DNA of 5,352 nt, taken from positions 1 through 5,352 of the forward strand of contig CAZXPG010000077.1 in the NCBI GenBank assembly GCA_964643145.1, read 5' to 3'. This document shows, one piece after another, positions 1 through 4,933 of the stretch; position 1 is the first letter of the stretch, and every line of letters begins with the position of its first letter. Origin of the DNA: CAZXPG01 sp964643145 (GTDB taxonomy: Bacteria; Pseudomonadota; Alphaproteobacteria; Rickettsiales; Arcanibacteraceae). A program made the position numbers and the translations under genes. The notes under the pieces are model-generated. The model was not told the DNA's origin. It searched no databases and saw only the letters and a list, made by a program, of their open reading frames with translations.

Positions 1-63
1 TGTTCAATTTACAGCTGATTTATATGGGACAGCTAAATTGAGGACATGCCCTAATTTGGCCTT

Positions 64-97
64 TACTCTTTTCCTAAGAATTGTTATGAAAAGAGTA
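64..97 (+). other. Stem-loop in the argG leader
   Basis: TACTCTTTT (64-72) is the exact complement of AAAAGAGTA (89-97), a 9-bp stem with a 16-base loop. Its right arm overlaps the start of the left TAGCATTA copy by two bases, so it directly abuts the palindromic element. There is no T-run after it. It could be the remnant of an upstream terminator or part of a folded argG leader. Confidence 0.5.
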
Positions 98-152
98 GCA
101 TTAACCTCAGTTTTGGATAAGCGCGGCTTATCCAAAACTGAGGTTAGCATTA
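96..152. repeat. Palindromic repeat element (copy 1) with 8-bp flanking duplication
   Basis: The core 104-144 (41 bp) is a perfect palindrome around C124, running ACCTCAGTTTTGGATAAGC on the left arm and its exact complement on the right, with a 3-base GCG loop. Including adjoining bases the stem is 21 bp (102-122 with 126-146). TAGCATTA occurs at 96-103 and again at 145-152, exactly abutting both ends, as a target-site duplication would. No transposase is encoded, so it would be a non-autonomous element. It ends 37 bases before argG and would form a very stable hairpin in the leader RNA, followed by a T-rich stretch (150-162), so it could also terminate or attenuate transcription. A second, decayed copy is at 4329-4365. 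Confidence 0.85.
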
Positions 153-189
153 TTTTTATTTTCCATCCCGATAATTAGGGCTTTATCTA

Positions 190-1407
190 ATGAGCAAAAA
201 AGATATCAACAAAGTGGTGCTTGCCTATTCGGGCGGGTTGGATACATCCATTATTTTATGTTGGTTGAAAGAAGAATATGGCTGCGAAGTCGTTACCTTC
301 ACTGCCGATCTTGGCCAGGGTGAAGAACTTGAACCTGCCCGTAAGAAAGCGGAAATGCTGGGTGTAAAGGAAATTTACATTGAAGACCTGCGGGAAGAAT
401 TTGTCCGTGATTTCGTGTTTCCTATGTTCCGTGCCAACGCACTCTATGAAGGTGTCTATTTGCTGGGAACCTCGATCGCCAGGCCGCTAATCGCCAAACG
501 GCAGATTGAGATTGCCAAGCTGACTGGTGCCGATGCGGTTGCTCATGGTGCTACAGGCAAAGGTAATGACCAGGTGCGGTTTGAACTGGGATATTATGCG
601 CTCAAGCCTGATATCAAAATTATTGCTCCCTGGCGCGAATGGTCACTCCATTCTCGCACTGCGCTGCTTGATTATGCTGAAAAACACCAGATTCCCATTG
701 CGAAAGACAAACGCGGTGAAGCCCCTTATTCCACTGATGCCAATCTGCTGCATACCTCATTTGAAGGAAAAATTCTGGAAGACCCCTGGGATGGCCGCCC
801 CTACCCTGATATGTTCATGCGTAGCGTTTCTCCAGAAGCTGCACCGGACACCCCCACTTATATCGAGATTACCTTCAAGAATGGCGATCCAATCGCTATT
901 GACGGCGAGAATCTTTCCCCGGCCGCACTACTTACCCGCCTCAACCATCTGGGAGGTGCCAATGGTATTGGCCGCTTAGACCTGGTTGAAAACCGTTATG
1001 TGGGGATGAAATCACGCGGGGTTTACGAAACACCTGGTGGCACGGTGCTTCTTGCCGCCCATCGCGCCATGGAAAGCATTACACTTGACCGTGGCTCTAT
1101 GCATCTGAAAGATGAGTTGATGCCGCGTTATGCAGAACTCATTTATAATGGCTATTGGTGGTCACCTGAACGTGAAATGTTGCAAGCTGCCATTGATAAA
1201 AGCCAGGAACATGTAGAAGGTGTTGTCCGTCTTAAACTCTATAAAGGCAATGTATCGGTTGAAGGCCGCAAGTCACCGATCAGCCTCTACAGCCAGAAAT
1301 ATGTGACCTTTGAAGAAGACAATGTCTACAACCAGGAAGATGCTGCTGGCTTTATCCGTTTAAATGCCCTGCGGCTGCGCTTACGAAGCAATGCATTAAA
1401 TACTTGA
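190..1407 (+). CDS. argG: Argininosuccinate synthase
   Basis: This cytoplasmic enzyme joins citrulline and aspartate with ATP, giving argininosuccinate, AMP and PPi; it is the penultimate step of arginine synthesis. The 405-residue protein has the normal length of the family. The N-terminal PP-loop ATP motif AYSGGLDTS is at residues 12-20. GATGKGNDQVRFE (about 120-132) and STDANLLHTSFEG (about 181-193) are conserved substrate-site segments, and the C-terminal part with RGVYETPGG and LKLYKGN is intact. The ATG at 190 fits: the protein begins MSKKDINKVVLAYSGG, the usual short lead into the PP-loop, and AGGG at 177-180 is a modest Shine-Dalgarno 9 bases upstream. That AGGG lies in the right arm of an inverted repeat whose left arm is at 48-56, so translation might be structure-sensitive (inference). 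No other arg gene is in the window. tRNA-Leu starts 59 bases after the stop with no obvious terminator between, so read-through is possible. The reading frame is undamaged. Confidence 0.98.
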   Translation: MSKKDINKVVLAYSGGLDTSIILCWLKEEYGCEVVTFTADLGQGEELEPARKKAEMLGVKEIYIEDLREEFVRDFVFPMFRANALYEGVYLLGTSIARPLIAKRQIEIAKLTGADAVAHGATGKGNDQVRFELGYYALKPDIKIIAPWREWSLHSRTALLDYAEKHQIPIAKDKRGEAPYSTDANLLHTSFEGKILEDPWDGRPYPDMFMRSVSPEAAPDTPTYIEITFKNGDPIAIDGENLSPAALLTRLNHLGGANGIGRLDLVENRYVGMKSRGVYETPGGTVLLAAHRAMESITLDRGSMHLKDELMPRYAELIYNGYWWSPEREMLQAAIDKSQEHVEGVVRLKLYKGNVSVEGRKSPISLYSQKYVTFEEDNVYNQEDAAGFIRLNALRLRLRSNALNT

Positions 1408-1466
1408 TTTCTTCTTGTCATACTTGTAGAATTGCCCCTCTGCAAAGAAGAGTGTGTATTTTCTAT

Positions 1467-1550
1467 GCCCGCGTGATGAAATGGTAGACATAACGGACTT
1501 AAAATCCGTAGGCTTCGGCCGTGCTGGTTCAAGTCCAGTCGCGGGTACCA
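1467..1550 (+). tRNA. tRNA-Leu (anticodon UAA)
   Basis: A complete class II tRNA folds by eye. The acceptor arm 1467-1473 pairs with 1540-1546, with a G-U first pair. The D stem is 1476-1478 with 1489-1491, and the loop contains GG. The anticodon stem is 1493-1497 with 1505-1509; its loop CTTAAAA places TAA at 1500-1502, which reads UUA and by wobble UUG. The long variable arm is GGC-TTCG-GCC (1511-1520), as expected for leucine. The T arm is 1523-1527 with 1535-1539, around TTCAAGT. The discriminator is A1547, and CCA (1548-1550) is encoded. TATTTT at 1457-1462 with TTGCCC at 1432-1437 (19-base spacing) is only a weak promoter candidate, so the tRNA may instead be processed from an argG read-through transcript. 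It converges with mutS. No integrase or att-like duplicate of its 3' end is visible. Confidence 0.96.
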
Positions 1551-1673
1551 TCATATAGAACAATGACTTAGAGCCAAGAAGCACATGCTTGCCTGGCAGA
1601 TACCTTTTATTAAGTCGATCCGAGCACACAAAACGGTGTCCGTTGCAGGCCTATTCCTACCATAAGCCTATCG
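1551..1673. terminator. Convergent spacer with weak terminator candidates
   Basis: This spacer between tRNA-Leu and the mutS stop has only weak structures. On the + strand a two-part stem (GCCA 1573-1576 with TGGC 1594-1597; AAGC 1579-1582 with GCTT 1587-1590) is followed by TTTT at 1605-1608, a possible tRNA terminator. On the - strand AACGG-ACA-CCGTT (1644-1632) followed by TTGTG is a short candidate for the mutS end. Neither is a canonical strong terminator, and no gene was found here. Confidence 0.25.
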
Positions 1674-4304
1674 CTACTGGTTTGCCATTAGACCCTTGAG
1701 TTTATAAAGCATATCCAGTGCTTCTTTTGGGCTTAGCTCATCCACGCTAACCGTCTCAAGTAGGCTGTCTACTGCCGAAGGCTTGAGGGGTTGGTTGGCA
1801 TTGCCGGGCTGGATTTTGGCGAAGAGCGGTAGATCATCAACCAAATTTTCAATTCTTTGTCCTGCTTCTGATGCTTGCAGCATGGCGAGCACAGCTTCCG
1901 CGCGGGCAGTAACGCGTTCGGGCAGGCCAGCCAGCCGTGCCACATGGATACCATAAGAACGATCTGCCGCGCCTTCCATCACTTCATGCAGGAAAATTAC
2001 ATTTCCTTGCCACTCTTGTACGCGCATGGAATGGTTCCGCAATGCTGGAAGCTTCAAGGCAAGACGGGTAAGTTCATGATAATGGGTGGCAAACAGGGCA
2101 CGGGCAGTGATAGTATCATGGATATATTCAAGACACGCCCAGGCAATGGAAAGCCCATCGAACGTGGCAGTCCCACGCCCGATTTCATCCAAAATCACTA
2201 GGGAACGCCGTGTTGCTTGGTTCAAGATGGTGGCGGTTTCCACCATCTCTACCATAAACGTGGAATGGCCACGCGCCAGATCATCGGCTGCCCCCACGCG
2301 GCTGAACAGCCGGTCTATCACCCCAATATGGGCATGGTCAGCTGGTACAAAGGAACCCATTTGTGCGAGTATAGCAATGAGGGCATTCTGCCGCAGATAC
2401 GTACTCTTTCCTGCCATATTAGGGCCAGTTAACAGCCATACACGTTGTTCTTCTGCCAGGTTGCAGCTATTGGCAATAAAACGGCCCTGGCTTTGTGCCG
2501 CTTCCACCACCGGGTGGCGGCCTTTTACAATAGTAAAGCACAGGCTGTTATCAATATAGGGGCGGCTATAACCGTGCTCAACCGCAAGCTCAGCCAGTGC
2601 CGTCATTACATCCAGCGTTGCCAAGGCACCTGCCATCAGGCTGAGCGTGTCGGCATGGGCTAGCACCTGCTCGGCAAGATGCGCAAAAATCTCCAGTTCC
2701 AGCCGCAATATATGCTCTTTGGCATTAATGCTTTCACTTTCAAGCGCACGCAATGCCTCGGTGGTATAGCGTACGCCACTCGCCATTGTCTGACGATGGA
2801 TGAAGCTGGCGTCGGTCATCTTTGGTGTATGCTGCGGTGTCACCTCTATATAATAGCCAATGACGTTATTATGCTCAATCTTCAGCGAAGGAATGCCGGT
2901 TTCTTCGCGGTAGTGTGCTTTCAGGGCATTCATTCGCTCACGGCTATGGTCACGTATATCACGTAGTTGATCGAGCTTGGCATTATAGTGGGGGCGCACA
3001 AAGTCACCATCACGGGCAAACATGCCCACCTCATCCTGTAATGCCTGCCGTAATTCCATGGCTAATGGCTCATGCCCATCCAAATGATGGATACATTCGG
3101 CAAGTATGGCAACAGGCGCTTCCAGCCCTGCACATTCCAGCACTTCTGCAATAGCAAGTGCCTGTTCGATTCCCTGGCGCAGGGCAAGCAGGTCACGCGG
3201 GCCGCCACGGTTCACGGCCAGCCGGGCCAGGGCGCGCTCCATATCAGGCACGGCATGGAGCGCCTGCCTGAGTGCGGTGCGAAGCCCATCATGCTCCACA
3301 AGCAGAGCTACCATATCAAGCCGCGTATTAATAGCCATACTGTCGGTAAGTGGGGCAGCCAGGTAACGCTGCAACAACCTTCCCCCCGTGTTAGTGAGGG
3401 TTTTATCAATAATACTAAGCAGACTGCCTTTAGAGTGGCCAGATAGGGTGGTGGTGAGTTCCAGGTTACGGCGTGTTGCGGTATCAATCACCATAAACCG
3501 GTCATTTGGCACTTTGCTAGGGCGTTCCAGCCGTGGCATTGCCCCTTTCTGCGTAAGATGGACATATTCAAGCACGGCCCCACAAGCAGCAATCTCAGCG
3601 CGAGAGAAGTTGCCGAAGCTTTCCAGTGTTACCACGTTAAACAAGGATTTAAGCCGTAATTCTGCCCGTACGCTATCAAAAAAATTGGCGACATGCGGCG
3701 TAAGGGCTGTTTTCCATTCATCAAGCACCGGTTTAAGGGTGGCTTCTTCCATCAGCATATCCGGCAAGAGTATTTCTTTGGGGGAAAGGCGGGAAAGATC
3801 CGCAGAGAGCGTTGTGGGAGAAGTGCTATTTACACCAAATTCTCCGGTGGAAATATCAATCCAGGCCAGCGCCAGCAGCCCTTCAGCCCGGGTAAGGGCC
3901 ACCAGGTAATTAGCTGATTTTGCTTCCAGCAACATCTCTTCTGTCAATGTGCCTGGCGTGACAATCCGCACCACCTCACGGCGCACCACCGCTTTATAGC
4001 CACGTTTTTTGGCCTCTTCCGGGCTTTCCATCTGCTCGCAAATCGCCACCTTAAACCCATAGCGGATTAACTTGTGCAGATAGTTCTCACTGCTATGATA
4101 AGGCACCCCGCACATGGGGATATCCTGGCTCTCATGTTTACCTCGCTTGGTGAGCGCAATCCCCAACACTGCCGAGGCTTCTAGTGCATCATCAAAGAAC
4201 AGTTCGTAGAAATCGCCCATGCGGTAGAACAGCAGGCAATCCGGATGAGCGTCTTTAATCGCCAGATATTGTTGCATCATGGGGGTAGCAGAAGAGGAGG
4301 GCAT
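1674..4304 (-). CDS. mutS: DNA mismatch repair protein MutS
   Basis: MutS dimers recognise mismatches and small insertion/deletion loops, then act as an ATP-driven clamp that recruits MutL. The 876-residue protein is full length. Using the ATG at 4304, the mismatch-reading Phe-x-Glu motif is in GDFYELF (F32, E34). The lever/clamp region contains GYYIEVT at 483-489. The ATPase domain has Walker A GPNMAGKST at 627-635, the signature segment DDLARGHSTFM at 674-684, Walker B LVILDE ending at D706-E707, and ATHYHEL at 739-745. The C-terminal dimerisation segment SPKEALDMLYKLKG is present. A GTG at 4310 would add two residues. The ATG is preferred because AGG at 4312-4310 lies 5 bases upstream of it, while nothing like a Shine-Dalgarno precedes the GTG, whose own bases are part of that site. 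A palindromic repeat begins about 24 bases upstream of the start. No mutL or other repair gene is in the window. The frame is intact, so a functional enzyme is expected. Confidence 0.98.
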   Translation of the reverse strand: MPSSSATPMMQQYLAIKDAHPDCLLFYRMGDFYELFFDDALEASAVLGIALTKRGKHESQDIPMCGVPYHSSENYLHKLIRYGFKVAICEQMESPEEAKKRGYKAVVRREVVRIVTPGTLTEEMLLEAKSANYLVALTRAEGLLALAWIDISTGEFGVNSTSPTTLSADLSRLSPKEILLPDMLMEEATLKPVLDEWKTALTPHVANFFDSVRAELRLKSLFNVVTLESFGNFSRAEIAACGAVLEYVHLTQKGAMPRLERPSKVPNDRFMVIDTATRRNLELTTTLSGHSKGSLLSIIDKTLTNTGGRLLQRYLAAPLTDSMAINTRLDMVALLVEHDGLRTALRQALHAVPDMERALARLAVNRGGPRDLLALRQGIEQALAIAEVLECAGLEAPVAILAECIHHLDGHEPLAMELRQALQDEVGMFARDGDFVRPHYNAKLDQLRDIRDHSRERMNALKAHYREETGIPSLKIEHNNVIGYYIEVTPQHTPKMTDASFIHRQTMASGVRYTTEALRALESESINAKEHILRLELEIFAHLAEQVLAHADTLSLMAGALATLDVMTALAELAVEHGYSRPYIDNSLCFTIVKGRHPVVEAAQSQGRFIANSCNLAEEQRVWLLTGPNMAGKSTYLRQNALIAILAQMGSFVPADHAHIGVIDRLFSRVGAADDLARGHSTFMVEMVETATILNQATRRSLVILDEIGRGTATFDGLSIAWACLEYIHDTITARALFATHYHELTRLALKLPALRNHSMRVQEWQGNVIFLHEVMEGAADRSYGIHVARLAGLPERVTARAEAVLAMLQASEAGQRIENLVDDLPLFAKIQPGNANQPLKPSAVDSLLETVSVDELSPKEALDMLYKLKGLMANQ

Positions 4305-4328
4305 TTTCACCTATGTGTCAAATATATA

Positions 4329-4365
4329 ACCTCAGTTTTGGGTAAGCGCGACTTATCCAAAACTG
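4329..4365. repeat. Palindromic repeat element (copy 2, decayed)
   Basis: This matches the first 37 bases of the 41-bp element at 104-144 with two substitutions (positions 4342 and 4351); the last four bases are lost. A 14-bp stem remains (4333-4346 with 4352-4365), including one G-T pair. No flanking duplication is recognisable. It lies 24 bases upstream of the preferred mutS ATG and so sits in the mutS promoter or leader. On the - strand, TTGACA at 4369-4364 overlaps its edge, but the nearest TATA-like sequence (4328-4321) is too far away for a standard promoter. Confidence 0.8.
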
Positions 4366-4368
4366 TCA

Positions 4369-4403
4369 ACTATTTGGAAAATAGTGATTCAAGGCGGCTT
4401 GAA
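4369..4403. other. Two small inverted repeats
   Basis: ACTATTT (4369-4375) pairs with AAATAGT (4379-4385) around a 3-base loop. TTCAAG (4388-4393) pairs with CTTGAA (4398-4403) around GCGG. Each is short and could occur by chance, but both sit in line with larger hairpins on either side. Confidence 0.45.
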
Positions 4404-4418
4404 CCATTATTTTGAGTA

Positions 4419-4453
4419 TATACTGAAACCACGTGAAGAGTGGTTTCAGTATA
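4419..4453 (+). terminator. Terminator-like hairpin without an upstream + strand gene
   Basis: A perfect 14-bp stem (4419-4432 with 4440-4453, sequence TATACTGAAACCAC and its complement) with a 7-base loop is followed, after GTCC, by TTATTTTT (4458-4465). This is the shape of a factor-independent terminator on the + strand. The only gene to its left is mutS on the opposite strand, so it would end either an unseen short RNA or antisense transcription. It could also be just another member of the palindrome cluster. Confidence 0.45.
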
Positions 4454-4470
4454 GTCCTTATTTTTGCGTT

Positions 4471-4512
4471 CCTGCAATACATCTTTAGATACATCTAAAG
4501 ATGTATTGCAGG
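4471..4512. repeat. 20-bp-arm near-perfect palindrome
   Basis: CCTGCAATACATCTTTAGAT (4471-4490) is followed by AC and then by its exact reverse complement (4493-4512); two G-T pairs could extend the base. It is unrelated in sequence to the 41-bp element, and no direct repeats flank it. With only 2 bases between the arms it could form a cruciform in DNA or a long hairpin in RNA. No poly-T follows on the + strand; on the - strand the complement of the preceding bases gives AACGCAAAAA, also not a terminator. Confidence 0.85.
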
Positions 4513-4524
4513 GGGAAATGCCGC

Positions 4525-4550
4525 GCAATGCCTGCTTTATGCAGCATTGC
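4525..4550. other. Inverted repeat with one bulge
   Basis: GCAATG-C-CTGC (4525-4535) pairs with GCAGCATTGC (4541-4550): 10 base pairs with one bulged C and a 5-base loop, TTTAT. No T-run follows. It belongs to the hairpin series between mutS and the repeat gene. Confidence 0.55.
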
Positions 4551-4566
4551 TTGCACTGGGGCTAGT

Positions 4567-4608
4567 CTGCTCACATTGCAACCTAACCAATTCTTGAATT
4601 GTGAGCAG
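4567..4608. other. Inverted repeat with an alternative inner hairpin
   Basis: CTGCTCACA (4567-4575) is complementary to TGTGAGCAG (4600-4608). Inside it, CAATT (4588-4592) can pair with AATTG (4597-4601). The two stems share bases 4600-4601 and so are mutually exclusive. This is the last large inverted repeat of the cluster. Confidence 0.55.
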
Positions 4609-4933
4609 TATATACATACATTTCATCAATTTCCCTGTTCTACATACTGAAATTTTAGCTAATAAAGCCCAGAATGCACCCTGCAATGAGACAAAGGTCA
4701 TATAATCTCATTCAGCCTTACAGTAGTAAAACCAGGAATATACGAAAAGGAATATGCCTATATTCTATGACGTATTTCATTGGAAAACACAACCCTCTAC
4801 ACAATATTATATAGGTTAAACACCGGACTCTGGCAGAGGTTAGGTGCCGTATAATCATTCAACCTTTATCCATGGAAGGCAAAAATATAACAACTATCAA
4901 TATGTTAATTTTTATCATACAGGAGAGCATATA
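4609..4933 (+). promoter_or_regulatory. AT-rich upstream region of the repeat gene
   Basis: No convincing gene was found here. TATAAT occurs at 4701-4706 and at 4850-4855. The latter lies 79 bases before the repeat-gene ATG and is the better -10 candidate by position, but neither has a recognisable TTGACA-like -35 at 16-18 bases. AATGAGA (4685-4691) with TCTCATT (4706-4712) and GAATATA (4736-4742) with TATATTC (4759-4765) are 7-bp inverted repeats. A transcription start cannot be fixed from sequence alone. Confidence 0.3.
4921..4926 (+). promoter_or_regulatory. Ribosome binding site of the repeat gene
   Basis: AGGAGA followed by a 7-base spacer and the ATG at 4934. This is the best Shine-Dalgarno in the window. 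It is the main evidence that the repeat ORF is translated on the + strand, rather than the open frames on the opposite strand. Confidence 0.8.

Larger units (their letters stand above)
48..181 (+). promoter_or_regulatory. argG: Long-range inverted repeat enclosing the leader and covering the argG RBS
   Basis: GCCCTAATT (48-56) is the exact complement of AATTAGGGC (173-181). Between the arms lie the 64-97 stem-loop and the palindromic element, so the leader RNA could fold as a closed outer stem carrying two hairpins. The right arm contains AGGG (177-180), the only plausible Shine-Dalgarno for argG, so pairing would hide it. This is inferred from base complementarity only. No known riboswitch core was recognised, and no convincing -35/-10 pair was found in 1-189. 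The first 47 bases, which also hold an imperfect CAATTT/AAATTG inverted repeat (5-41), contain no recognisable gene end. Confidence 0.3.

Noticed and set aside
4..150. 48-codon - strand ORF through the argG leader
   Set aside because: No good Shine-Dalgarno, unrecognised sequence, and a third of it is the palindromic element.
2..178. 58-codon open stretch on + (2-175, stop TAG at 176) as the possible end of an upstream gene
   Set aside because: It consists largely of inverted repeats and has no recognisable protein sequence. It is better explained by the stop-free palindrome.
1326..1629. Two - strand ORFs over the argG end and tRNA-Leu
   Set aside because: They overlap the well-folded tRNA and the conserved end of argG on the other strand, so they are shadows.
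1467..1673. tRNA-Leu as an integration site of a mobile island
   Set aside because: The tRNA 3' end is not duplicated anywhere in the window, no integrase is present, and the next gene is the housekeeping mutS.
4754..4819. 21-codon + strand ORF (MPIFYDVFHW...) after AAAAGGA
   Set aside because: The RBS is too close to the ATG and the peptide is too short to call from one sequence.
4718..4858. 46-codon - strand ORF (MIIRHLTSARV...) with AAAGG upstream of its ATG
   Set aside because: The RBS-like sequence is interesting, but the residue composition looks random and it is too short to support without conservation.
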